Source of the DNA: Prevotella sp.
Lineage (GTDB): Bacteria; Bacteroidota; Bacteroidia; Bacteroidales; Bacteroidaceae
DNA: 36,042 nt
NCBI GenBank assembly: GCA_017478085.1
Contig: JAFVEE010000049.1
Coordinates: 1-36,042 of the forward strand
Direction of reading: 5' to 3'
Positions 23,527 to 32,192 of this stretch are shown piece after piece. Numbering within the stretch: the first letter of the stretch is position 1; every line of letters begins with the position of its first letter. Both the position numbers and the translations under genes were made by a program. The notes beneath the pieces were generated by a model that ran no database searches, was not told where the DNA came from, and saw only the letters and a list, made by a program, of their open reading frames with translations.

Positions 23527-26142
23527 ATGAACAAAAAGCTGAAACTTGTGGCGATGGCTCTTGGCCTGGCGCCCGCAGTCATGGCCCAGCAGACCGACTC
23601 GCTGGACGTCGGCGGGCAGCAGGAGCAGGCCTTCACTTTTACGGAGGCTCAGCTGGGAGAGGATGACGAAATGGCGCAAAACGTGGTCATCGTCAACTCG
23701 AACTCGAACATCTATGCCTCGAATGTGGGGTATCTGTTCAGCCCAGTGCGTTTCCGCTATCGCGCTTTCAATCAGAAGTACAACGAGATCTACATCAATG
23801 GCGTGCAGATGAACGACATGGAGTCGGGACAGTTCCGCTACTCGCTGGTGGGTGGCCTGAACCAGCAGACGCGCGGTATGGAGTACTCGCTGCCCTTCGA
23901 GCAGAACAACTTCGGCATGTCGGCCATGGGCGGGTCGAACAACTACAACTTCCGCCCGTCGCAGTTCGCCACCGGCCAGCGCATCACCCTCTCGGGGGCC
24001 AACCGCAACTACACCCTTCGCGCTATGTACACCTACAACACCGGCGTGATGGAGAACGGATGGGCTTTCTCGGCCAACCTGACCTACCGATGGGCCAATA
24101 TGGAGACATCGAACGTCGAAGGTACGTTCTATAACGCGCTGAGCTATTTCCTCGGAGCCGAGAAGTTCATCAACGACCAGCACCACGTATCGCTCGTGAC
24201 GTGGGGCAACCCCACCGAGCGTGCCTCGCAGGGCGCCTCGACCGACGAGATGTACTGGCTGGCCAACAACCGCCACTACAACCCCTACTGGGGCTACCAG
24301 AACGGCAAGAAGCGCAACTCGCGCGTGGTGACCGACTACCAGCCTACCGCGCTGGCCACCTGGGACTGGAAGATCAGCGACCAGATGAAGCTGGTGACCA
24401 CCCTGACGGGCCGCTACTCTATGTATAAAGGTACGCGCCTGAACTACAACGATGCCGACAAACCCCAGGCCGACTACTGGAAGAACCTGCCCTCGAGCTA
24501 CTACGATGTGTGGATGCGCGAAGGCCTGGACTACTACCGCACCGAGCAGTGCCTCTCTGACTGGGGCAACGCCCGCGACATCATGATGGGCAGCAAGGAG
24601 GCACGGCAGATCGACTTCGACCGCCTGTATGCCTCGAACCGCACGGCCTTCTACGAGGGCAAGGACGCTATGTACTTCATCCAGGCCAAGCACATCGACA
24701 ACCTGAACCTGGCACTGGCCTCGAACCTGAGCGTCGATCTCGACCGCTTCTCGGCACTGAACCTGGGCTTCCAGCTGGCCACCAACAAGGCCATGCACTA
24801 CCAGACAATGGAGGACCTGATGGGTGCGCAGACGTTCCACAACGTGAACACCTACGCCGTGGGCAACTACTCCACGACGGCCGACCAGATTCAGTACGAC
24901 CTGAACAACCCCAACGGCTTGGTGGAAGAGGGCGACCGCTTTGGCTACGACTACAACATCCTGGTAGACAAGGCCTCGTTCTGGACTACCTATAAGTACG
25001 ACCGCTCGCGGCTGCACTCGTTTGTGAGTGCCCGTGTGGGCGGCGTCGAGATGCAGCGCGACGGCAAGATGCGCAACGGTATGTTTGCCGACAACAGCTA
25101 CGGCAAGAGCGGCGTGGCCCACTTCCTGGAGGGCGGTGCCAAGCTGGGCGGCTCCTACAACCTGGGCCGCGGCCATGTGGTGACGCTGGGAGTGGGCTAC
25201 GAGTGGAAGGCCCCGCAGGCATCGACCGCCTTCGTGTCGCCCGAGATGAACAACGACTTCGTGGTAGACCTGGTGAACGAGAAGGTGCTCTCGGCCGAGC
25301 TGGGCTACCAGCTGCGTACCTCGTGGCTGAAGGCCAACATCGGCGGCTACTACTCGCAGGTGAAGGACGCCACCGAGTGGCAGAACTTCTACTTCGACGA
25401 CATCAACTCCTTCTCCTACGTCTCGATGACGGGCCAGAACAAGGAGTACTACGGCATTGAGTGGGGCCTGAACTTCAAGCTGAGCAGCGCCTTCAACCTC
25501 AAGACCATTGGAACCATCGCCGAGGCCAAGAACACCAACAATGCCCGTGTGTGGTACATGAGCTCTACGAAGGGCACCTACAACGACGGTCCCACCATCA
25601 CCAAGGAACTCTACGACGAGTGGAACGGCAAGCCGCAGTACTGCCTGAACAAGAATATGCGCGAGGCCGGCACGCCGCTCACCGCACTGAGCGTCATCCT
25701 GAGCTATCACCAGAACGGCTGGTTCATCGACCTCAACGGCAACTACTACGACCGCATCTACCTGAGCTACTCGCCCGCCTACCGCTACGAGTCTACGCTG
25801 CGTGCCCGCGCCGCTACCAACGACCTGTCCGACCCCGTGTTCGACAAGACGACGGGGGCCCTGCTGCCCGAGGCTGTCGAGCAGACCAAGGGCCACGGCG
25901 GCTTCATGCTCGATGCCTCGATTGGCAAGAGCCTCTACCTGCCTCACGGCCGTCGTATGAGCATCAACCTGATGATTACCAACCTGCTGAACAACCAGGA
26001 CATCGTGACCGGCGGCTACGAGCAGAGCCGAAGCGACTACTCGAGCAGCGGCAACGCCCGTGCCTACTCTTTCGCACGCAATCCGATGAAGTACTATGCC
26101 TATGGCATCAACGGTATGCTCAATATTGCTTACAACTTCTAA
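23527..26142 (+). CDS. TonB-dependent receptor
   Basis: It has 871 residues with signal peptide MNKKLKLVAMALGLAPAVMA. A short acidic stretch follows, then a plug region (about 45-150) with FRYRAFNQKYNEIYINGVQMND and a GGSNNYNFRPSQF segment. The rest is barrel strands ending in MLNIAYNF with a terminal aromatic. It lacks the N-terminal carboxypeptidase-like domain found in SusC proteins, and no SusD gene follows. Instead it precedes a DUF5689-type lipoprotein, an arrangement I know from many Bacteroidota. It imports an unknown ligand across the outer membrane using TonB. The lipoprotein genes follow at 19 and 43 bp, so this is the first gene of a three-gene operon that ends at a strong terminator. 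Confidence 0.88.
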   Translation: MNKKLKLVAMALGLAPAVMAQQTDSLDVGGQQEQAFTFTEAQLGEDDEMAQNVVIVNSNSNIYASNVGYLFSPVRFRYRAFNQKYNEIYINGVQMNDMESGQFRYSLVGGLNQQTRGMEYSLPFEQNNFGMSAMGGSNNYNFRPSQFATGQRITLSGANRNYTLRAMYTYNTGVMENGWAFSANLTYRWANMETSNVEGTFYNALSYFLGAEKFINDQHHVSLVTWGNPTERASQGASTDEMYWLANNRHYNPYWGYQNGKKRNSRVVTDYQPTALATWDWKISDQMKLVTTLTGRYSMYKGTRLNYNDADKPQADYWKNLPSSYYDVWMREGLDYYRTEQCLSDWGNARDIMMGSKEARQIDFDRLYASNRTAFYEGKDAMYFIQAKHIDNLNLALASNLSVDLDRFSALNLGFQLATNKAMHYQTMEDLMGAQTFHNVNTYAVGNYSTTADQIQYDLNNPNGLVEEGDRFGYDYNILVDKASFWTTYKYDRSRLHSFVSARVGGVEMQRDGKMRNGMFADNSYGKSGVAHFLEGGAKLGGSYNLGRGHVVTLGVGYEWKAPQASTAFVSPEMNNDFVVDLVNEKVLSAELGYQLRTSWLKANIGGYYSQVKDATEWQNFYFDDINSFSYVSMTGQNKEYYGIEWGLNFKLSSAFNLKTIGTIAEAKNTNNARVWYMSSTKGTYNDGPTITKELYDEWNGKPQYCLNKNMREAGTPLTALSVILSYHQNGWFIDLNGNYYDRIYLSYSPAYRYESTLRARAATNDLSDPVFDKTTGALLPEAVEQTKGHGGFMLDASIGKSLYLPHGRRMSINLMITNLLNNQDIVTGGYEQSRSDYSSSGNARAYSFARNPMKYYAYGINGMLNIAYNF

Positions 26143-26161
26143 CTCAAGCCCCTTTTGCATT

Positions 26162-27052
26162 ATGAAAAAGATATATTTTATTCTATTGGCTTTGGCCTGT
26201 GGCACGCTCACTGCCTGTATGGACAGTGACTGGGACGATACCTATCTTTCTTCGAAAGAGACCAATGGCAACCAGAGCATCAAGGCTACCAACCTCATCA
26301 GCATTGCCGACCTGAAGACGAAGTACAAGACCGAGATCAACACCGAGGGCAAGTACTACCGCTTCACCGAGGACACGCAGATCAAGGGCTACGTGACGGG
26401 CAACGATATTCAGGGCAATATGTACAACGAGATCTCGCTGCAAGACGAGACCGGCGCCATCTTCATCGGCATCGCCCAGGGCGGCGTCTACGGCTACCTG
26501 CCCATCGGCACGGAGATCATCGTCGAACTGAAAGACCTCTGCATTGGCAACTACCGCAAGAGTGCCACTATCGGCATTCCCTATACCGATAAGGACGGCG
26601 ACGTAAGCGTGAGCCGTATGAGCCGCCACCTGTGGCAGAACCACTTCACCTACACCGGAAACAAGAAGGTGCTGGAGCCTGAGCTCTTTGCTGACGGCAG
26701 CCAGCGCACCTCGTGGAGCCTCGATACCGATGCCGGCAAGCTGGGCATCCTGAAGAACGTCACCATCAAGAAGGGTGGCTACTACGACTCGCAGACGAAG
26801 AGCTACGTCGACGGTGTCGACTTCACCGCCGAGTCTACCTACGCCGTGCCCGACTACAGCACCTCGTGGTACTTCAACGAGCAGCCCGACGGGCAGACGG
26901 GTGGCGTGCAGATCTATAACAGCAGCTATGCCGACTTTGCCGCCAACTTGCTTCCTCACTACAAGGTGAACATCGTGGGCGTGTTCAAGCGCTATCGCGA
27001 CCAGTGGGAAATCATCATCCGCTCCATCGACGATGTTCAGCCCGCCGAATAA
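26162..27052 (+). CDS. DUF5689-type lipoprotein
   Basis: It has 296 residues. The ATG at 26162 is chosen because it begins a lipoprotein signal (MKKIYFILLALACGTLTAC, lipobox LTAC). The first part (about 40-130) has ISIADLKTKYK, YYRFTEDTQIKGYVTGNDI, YNEISLQDETGAIFIGI and GTEIIVELKDLCIGNY, the pattern of an OB-fold-like DUF5689 domain. A second part (about 170-296) contains LFADGSQRTSWSLD and ends IIIRSIDDVQ. It is probably surface-exposed and paired with the receptor upstream. The ligand is unknown; OB-like folds often bind nucleic acid or sugar, so the fold alone does not decide it. Confidence 0.78.
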   Translation: MKKIYFILLALACGTLTACMDSDWDDTYLSSKETNGNQSIKATNLISIADLKTKYKTEINTEGKYYRFTEDTQIKGYVTGNDIQGNMYNEISLQDETGAIFIGIAQGGVYGYLPIGTEIIVELKDLCIGNYRKSATIGIPYTDKDGDVSVSRMSRHLWQNHFTYTGNKKVLEPELFADGSQRTSWSLDTDAGKLGILKNVTIKKGGYYDSQTKSYVDGVDFTAESTYAVPDYSTSWYFNEQPDGQTGGVQIYNSSYADFAANLLPHYKVNIVGVFKRYRDQWEIIIRSIDDVQPAE

Positions 27053-27095
27053 TCAAACTATCAAGCATCAAGAATTTAAGCATTAAGAGAAAGAT

Positions 27096-29018
27096 ATGAA
27101 AAAGTTATTCTTACAGCTGATGGCCGTTGCCATTGCAGCCTGCACGTTCACCGCATGCGAGGACGTGCCCGAACCATACAACAATCCGTATGACAATCCC
27201 ACAGGCGGCGGTGGTGGTGGCACCACGGGCACACTGCCCTACACGTCGAACAACCTGAACAGTGGCTGGACCCTGCAGAACGTCACCGAGGAGCAGCCCT
27301 GGAGCCAGGGCAGCAGCTACGTGCAGGCCACTGGCTACCAGGCCTGGGACGGCGAGAGTGCCAAGTCGAACCGCGCCGTCGAGGGCTGGCTCATCTCGCC
27401 CTCGTTCAATACCACTGACGCTGAGCAGGTGAAGATTTCGTTCGACTATACGCTTCGCTACACCAACAACGTCTCTGGCTGGGCTGCCAACCACAAGATC
27501 TACGTGTCTAACAGCTACGACGGCACCACCTTCGATGCCTCGCAGTGGACGGAGGTGCCCTTCACCGCCGTGGCTTCGCCCTACAACGACTGGACGCTCT
27601 ATCCCTCTGGCGAGATTCAGCTGCCCGCCAGCATCGCCGCTGGCCAGGAGAAGGTCTACGTAGGCTTCTGGTTCCAGGCTCCCGCCAACGCTTCCACTAC
27701 CTGGGAGCTGAAGAACTTCAAGATTGAGGCTGGAGAGGCTACTGCCACGCCCGATGATCCTAGCACACCCGACACGCCGGGCGAGGCCAAGGGCAGCGGC
27801 ACGCTCGAAGACCCCTTCAACGCTGTGGCTGCTACCCAGGAGGCACTGAAACTCTCTTCGGGTCAGACCTCTGAGCAGTCCTACTACATCAAGGGCAAGG
27901 TGGCCGAGATCAAGTACAACTATGGCGACGGCAAATATCCCAAGACAGCCGACTACTACATCTCTGACGACGGCACGTCGAGCAACACCTTCTATGTATA
28001 TGCCAGCAAGTATCTGGGCAATACCGACTATGCATCGGGCACGGTGCTGAAGGAGGGCGACGAGGTCATCATCTACGGTCAGCTACAGAACTACAACGTC
28101 ACCGCCGAGACGGCTACGAACAAGAGCTTTCTCTACTCGCTCAATGGCGTTACCCAGGGTGGCGTCACCCCCGACAATCCTACTCCCACCCCCACTGGCG
28201 AGGCTAAGGGCAGCGGTACGCAGGCCGATCCCTTCAACGTGCAGGCCATCATCAACTACGTCAGTTCGCTGGATGCCGATGTTGACACCAAGCAGGACTA
28301 CTACGTGAAGGGCATCGTGACCCAGATTCCCACGGGCAACAATGGCATCTCCACGCAGTACAACAACGCCTCCTTCTATATTTCCGACGATGCATCTGGC
28401 TCCAACAAGTTCTACGTGTTCCGCGCCAAGGGCCTGAATGGCGGCGACGTTACCGAGAATATGCTCAAGGTGGGCGACGAGGTGGTCATCTTCTCCAGCA
28501 CCTGGGTGAACTACAAGGGCAACACCCCTGAGACCAAGCAGGGCGAGGCCTACATCGTCTCGATAACGAGCGGTGGCGACAATACGGGTGGCAACACCAC
28601 TCCTGGCGGCGAGGTAAGTGGCAACACGCTCACCGTGACTATGGGTTCGCTGGGACTTGAGAACGCCTCCGACCTCGCTACGCTGACGCTTTCTGACGGC
28701 ACCACGCTGACCTTCGCCCAGAACGGTGGCACCAATGGTCCTAAGTATTACAACACAGGCACTGCCGCCCGCCTTTATCCCGGCAACAGCGTCACCATCA
28801 GCAGTTCCAAGACCATCGCCAGCGTTGTGCTCACCTGCTCGACCTATAATGCCGAGGGCAACGTGTCGGCTCAGCCTGGCACCGTGAGCGTCAGCGATAT
28901 GACCGTTAGCATTGCTCAGGTGAACAGCAAGAGCACCACCATCACCAACACCCACACGGGAACGGGCCAGCCATCGCAGCTTCGTATCGCTACGATAGCC
29001 ATCACCTATGCCGAGTAA
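27096..29018 (+). CDS. Lipoprotein with jelly-roll domain and two OB-like repeats
   Basis: It has 640 residues. A lipoprotein signal MKKLFLQLMAVAIAACTFTAC (lipobox FTAC) is followed by a Gly-rich linker. Residues about 45-215 resemble a choice-of-anchor J/jelly-roll domain (SNLNSGWTLQNV-like start, then WLISPSFNTTDAEQVKISFDY). Residues 228-350 and 368-490 are two copies of an OB-like module that each begin GEAKGSGT and DPF, then have YYIKGKV or YYVKGIV, and YISDD with FYV. The C-terminal 110 residues form another beta domain (TVTMGSLGLENASDL). It is the last gene of the TonB receptor operon and probably displays binding modules on the outer membrane. Confidence 0.75.
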   Translation: MKKLFLQLMAVAIAACTFTACEDVPEPYNNPYDNPTGGGGGGTTGTLPYTSNNLNSGWTLQNVTEEQPWSQGSSYVQATGYQAWDGESAKSNRAVEGWLISPSFNTTDAEQVKISFDYTLRYTNNVSGWAANHKIYVSNSYDGTTFDASQWTEVPFTAVASPYNDWTLYPSGEIQLPASIAAGQEKVYVGFWFQAPANASTTWELKNFKIEAGEATATPDDPSTPDTPGEAKGSGTLEDPFNAVAATQEALKLSSGQTSEQSYYIKGKVAEIKYNYGDGKYPKTADYYISDDGTSSNTFYVYASKYLGNTDYASGTVLKEGDEVIIYGQLQNYNVTAETATNKSFLYSLNGVTQGGVTPDNPTPTPTGEAKGSGTQADPFNVQAIINYVSSLDADVDTKQDYYVKGIVTQIPTGNNGISTQYNNASFYISDDASGSNKFYVFRAKGLNGGDVTENMLKVGDEVVIFSSTWVNYKGNTPETKQGEAYIVSITSGGDNTGGNTTPGGEVSGNTLTVTMGSLGLENASDLATLTLSDGTTLTFAQNGGTNGPKYYNTGTAARLYPGNSVTISSSKTIASVVLTCSTYNAEGNVSAQPGTVSVSDMTVSIAQVNSKSTTITNTHTGTGQPSQLRIATIAITYAE

Positions 29019-29034
29019 AATTCCATCGAATACC

Positions 29035-29074
29035 AAAAAGGCCGCAAAATCACGTTCGATTTTGCGGCCTTTTT
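29035..29074. terminator. Strong intrinsic terminator, probably bidirectional
   Basis: A perfect 17-bp inverted repeat (left arm AAAAAGGCCGCAAAATC at 29035-29051, right arm 29058-29074) has a 6-nt loop. The right arm ends in five T and the left arm begins with five A, so it can end transcription from the receptor operon on the plus strand and from the aminotransferase operon on the minus strand. Confidence 0.9.
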
Positions 29075-29167
29075 CATTGGCTATGGGCTTGTTATGCCCG
29101 CTTCAGTTGTAGGGCTTCATGGTTGATGGCGTGCAACTGAATTGCCAAATGGTGCTCAATAGACTCT

Positions 29168-30436
29168 TCATTCGATACTTGCCTTGATGGTATCAACAAT
29201 GTACCTCACATCATCATCGGTAACGTATGGGCCTGCTGGCAGACACATACCGACCTTAAATATGGCTTCTGACACTCCATTCACGTATGCAGGAGCATCC
29301 TTATATACAGGTTGTTTGTGCATAGGCTTCCAAACTGGGCGAGCCTCTATACCCGCTTGATCAAGTGCTACACGCAGGGCTTCCACATTGTCGTTCGGCT
29401 GACAGTCGGTTGTAGCTGACTCGGCAGCATGGATAACTCCTGCAGCTCCTCCAACGGCTCCCTGTACGATGGTCTTATAGGCATTCTCCTGACCCTTTAC
29501 CTTCACATTCTCGTCGATGGTAATGGTGCAAAGCCAGTAGTTCGAATCATACTCTCCGGTAGTGGGCTGACTATGGACGTTGATTCCGTCAACGTCTTTC
29601 AACAGCTCTTCATATAGTTTCTGCACATGCTTATGATGAGCAATATGGTCATTGACAATCGTCATCTGCCCCCGGCCGATGCCTGCACAGATGTTCGACA
29701 TCCGGTAGTTGTACCCAATCTTCTCATGCTGATAGTAGGGGTAGCTCTCACGGTACTGCGTGGCGTACATCATAATTTCCCGCCAGCTCTCCTCGTTAGG
29801 CGTAATGAGTGCCCCGCCGCCCGACGTGGTAATCATTTTATTGCCATTAAACGACAGCACGCCATACCTTCCGAACGTGCCCAGCACCTGCCCGTTGAAC
29901 TTAGATCCAAATCCTTCCGCGGCATCCTCAATGACAGGAATCTCATAGCGGTTGGCAATCTCCATGATGCGGTCTATCTGGTACGGCATACCATACAGCG
30001 CCACGGGTACGATGGCCTTCGGTTTCCTGTCCGTCTTGGCGATGCGGTCTTTGATGGCCACCTCCAGCAACTCAGGATCCATGTTCCAGGTATCCTTTTC
30101 AGAATCCACGAACACCGGCGTCGCCCCAAGGTAGGTAATCGGGTGCGACGAAGCGCAGAACGTGAAGCTCTGCACAATCACTTCGTCCGTAGCAGGGGAT
30201 TTGCAATTACCGACCCCGCAGGCTATCAATGCCAGATGCACCGCCGCCGTTCCAGCCGACAAAGCAACAACCCTCTTATCATGACCAACAAATGTTTCCA
30301 GGTCTTTTTCAAACCCATTCACATTCGGACCAAGTGGCACCACCCAGTTGGTGTCGAATGCCTCCTTGATATACTTCTGTTCCAGTCCCGCCTTGCTCAT
30401 GTGGGCCAGGCACAAATAGATTCTCTTTCTTTCCAT
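29168..30436 (-). CDS. DegT/DnrJ/EryC1/StrS-family PLP aminotransferase, exopolysaccharide cluster
   Basis: It has 422 residues. PLP-binding motifs are VALSAGTAAVHLAL (phosphate contact), IPVIEDAAEGFGS (Asp to the pyridine ring), and FNGNKMITTSGGGA, where Lys200 forms the Schiff base. The C-terminal half has the family ending (RPVWKPMHKQPVY, then CLPAGPYVTDDDVRYIVDTI). A segment near 320-355 (GQENAYKTIVQGAVGGAAGVIHA) lengthens it compared with the usual 370-400 residues. Such enzymes aminate a 4-keto sugar nucleotide (PglE/PseC-like) on the way to amino- or acetamido-sugars of surface glycans. It follows the sugar transferase gene by 21 bp, and the two together fit synthesis and loading of the first sugar of a repeat unit. 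Confidence 0.92.
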   Translation of the reverse strand: MERKRIYLCLAHMSKAGLEQKYIKEAFDTNWVVPLGPNVNGFEKDLETFVGHDKRVVALSAGTAAVHLALIACGVGNCKSPATDEVIVQSFTFCASSHPITYLGATPVFVDSEKDTWNMDPELLEVAIKDRIAKTDRKPKAIVPVALYGMPYQIDRIMEIANRYEIPVIEDAAEGFGSKFNGQVLGTFGRYGVLSFNGNKMITTSGGGALITPNEESWREIMMYATQYRESYPYYQHEKIGYNYRMSNICAGIGRGQMTIVNDHIAHHKHVQKLYEELLKDVDGINVHSQPTTGEYDSNYWLCTITIDENVKVKGQENAYKTIVQGAVGGAAGVIHAAESATTDCQPNDNVEALRVALDQAGIEARPVWKPMHKQPVYKDAPAYVNGVSEAIFKVGMCLPAGPYVTDDDVRYIVDTIKASIE

Positions 30437-30457
30437 AATATATTGTTTTCCCTGTGA

Positions 30458-31111
30458 CTATATGATTTCTCCTGCATACTCCATCTTCCTTCCAAGCACG
30501 GTGCAAAGTATCATCTGGATGTCCTTGACGAAGGAATAATGGCGGTAATAATAGCAGTTCAGCCGAACCTTGTCGGGGTAGATCACCTTGTCGTTATATG
30601 CTGTTGCGATAGATTGTGCATTGCGGCTGTCGCCTCCTTTTTGCTGCTGGGCTACGTAATCAGCAATCATCTCGTCCTCCAAACGGTACTTCAGTGTGGC
30701 TGGCCCTGTAATGCCGGGGCGAAGCTTCAGCACATCTCTATCATCACCCTCCAGCTTGTCTGCATATCCAGGCACGTCGGGGCGAGGTCCCACGAAACTC
30801 ATATTGCCGATAAGCACATCCCATAGCCCCGGCAGTTCATCAAGTTTGTAATGACGCAACTTAGCTCCAAGAGGCGTAATCCTGCTATCCCCCGCCACGC
30901 TCACCGTCGAGCCATGATGCTTCACAGTCATCGTGCGGAACTTATGGCAGTTGAACAGCTTCCCGTTGAGACCGACCCTCTTCTGTACGAAGAAGACCGG
31001 CCCACCGGGCATCTTTATTTTCACCAGTATGGCCACTACTACCAGCACTGGCCACAACAACAGAAGGCCGAGGAGCGATGCCACTCGGTCGAATACAAAT
31101 TTCAGTATCAT
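30458..31111 (-). CDS. Bacterial sugar transferase (PglC/WcaJ-type initiating phosphoglycosyl transferase)
   Basis: It has 217 residues. The N-terminal hydrophobic segment (LLGLLLLWPVLVVVAILV, residues 13-30) is the membrane re-entrant helix with the typical internal Pro. Conserved motifs follow: PVFFVQKRVGLNGK, FNCHKFRTM, and KLDELPGLWDVLIGNMSFVGPRP, which contains the Asp-Glu catalytic dyad. The common PQLW has become PGLW. The enzyme transfers a sugar phosphate from a UDP-sugar to undecaprenyl phosphate at the inner membrane, starting glycan assembly. The short length fits the monotopic PglC form, not the long WbaP form. It begins 4 bp after the nucleotidyltransferase gene ends. Confidence 0.93.
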   Translation of the reverse strand: MILKFVFDRVASLLGLLLLWPVLVVVAILVKIKMPGGPVFFVQKRVGLNGKLFNCHKFRTMTVKHHGSTVSVAGDSRITPLGAKLRHYKLDELPGLWDVLIGNMSFVGPRPDVPGYADKLEGDDRDVLKLRPGITGPATLKYRLEDEMIADYVAQQQKGGDSRNAQSIATAYNDKVIYPDKVRLNCYYYRHYSFVKDIQMILCTVLGRKMEYAGEII

Positions 31112-31115
31112 CCGT

Positions 31116-32192
31116 TTAGAACAATCTCTTCATCAGTACAATGGCGTTGCCTCGCAGCAGGCGCAGTATCATCAGCCCAACCTCAACGGGGGCCAGCTTG
31201 CGATACCTGAAGCTGTTGCGTACCGCAACGCTCATAGTCTCAGCCTTATACCGCCAAGAAGAAGTGGCCTTGTGGCGCAACTTTCCAAAATTGCCTCCAT
31301 CGAAAATGTCGGCCAGCAGTTTCTCTTTCCACCTGCGGTCATCATCTTTCAGTTCTACGGGAAACACTTCTTTCGGTAGTCCCAACTCTTCTATGGCGAT
31401 TACTCCAAAGGCCTTGAAGCCCCTCGTCAGTCCTAATTCGTCGATGATCCGGGCATGTTCCAGCCAGTCAATATCGTAACGATAATGATGGAGGACGACG
31501 CACCAGTCGCACAACTGGCGCAGCGATACACCTTCACGTATGAAGTGGAAGAACAGGTGGATAAACACGTAGGCTACCAACACCGTGGGCGATAGTACGC
31601 GCACCTGCTGACCAGCAATCTCCACGAAGTGATGCTGTTGCCACTCCTTTTCCATCAGCGCATCCCAACATCTTTGATGTTTCCTGCTGACAAAGGAGCG
31701 CAGGCAGGTGTGCAGTTCGTATGCCACCCCGTTCCTGTCGAAACCCACTTCCATCTCCAGCATCTTTGCAGGCAACTCCACGCCAAGCGCCTTCTCGGTC
31801 ATCGGCTTGGCCTTGCTGTATGCGTCGCGAACCAAGAAGTCTATGTCGCCCGCCTGTCGCAGCAGCGGTTTGGGGTAGAGGCATCCTATCGTCTGCCCCT
31901 TCACCATGATATAGTCCAACCCCGCACTGTCGAAGGCAATGGCCATCTCCTCCACTTCCTTGTTCACTTTCCTGTTCTGCCGTTCAATCGCCATACTCCT
32001 GCCGATGCTCTCCATCAGCAGCTGCTGCCCAACGCCGATGCGCTGTTGCGAAAGCACATCGAACACCAAGCCCGCCACGGTCTGCTCTTCGGCCAACTGC
32101 ATCAGTTGCAGAAACTCTTTGGACGTGACATCTTCGTTGAACGGCTCGCCCCAGAGCGCACAGCGCAAGCATCGAAACAATTTTTCTCTCAT
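31116..32192 (-). CDS. Nucleotidyltransferase-fold protein (NTP_transf_5 type) in the glycan cluster
   Basis: It has 358 residues. The start at 32192 is chosen over an upstream in-frame start because it gives an ATGA overlap with the stop of the glycosyltransferase gene. The core is YIMVKGQTIGCLYPKPLLRQAGDIDFLV, where Lys98-Gly99 and Asp116/Asp118 match the G-D-x-D metal site of NTP_transf_5 proteins. The rest is mainly helical (YVFIHLFFHFIREGVSLRQLCDWCVVLHHY). Such proteins are found inside capsule and exopolysaccharide loci of Bacteroidota, where their exact substrate is unknown; they may transfer a nucleotide or related group to a sugar or protein. Confidence 0.8.
   Translation of the reverse strand: MREKLFRCLRCALWGEPFNEDVTSKEFLQLMQLAEEQTVAGLVFDVLSQQRIGVGQQLLMESIGRSMAIERQNRKVNKEVEEMAIAFDSAGLDYIMVKGQTIGCLYPKPLLRQAGDIDFLVRDAYSKAKPMTEKALGVELPAKMLEMEVGFDRNGVAYELHTCLRSFVSRKHQRCWDALMEKEWQQHHFVEIAGQQVRVLSPTVLVAYVFIHLFFHFIREGVSLRQLCDWCVVLHHYRYDIDWLEHARIIDELGLTRGFKAFGVIAIEELGLPKEVFPVELKDDDRRWKEKLLADIFDGGNFGKLRHKATSSWRYKAETMSVAVRNSFRYRKLAPVEVGLMILRLLRGNAIVLMKRLF

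Noticed and set aside
23527-29018. SusC/SusD polysaccharide utilisation locus
   Set aside because: The receptor lacks the N-terminal SusC extension and neither lipoprotein looks like SusD (no TPR-like helical content). The GH31 gene is in a separate transcript 5 kb away.
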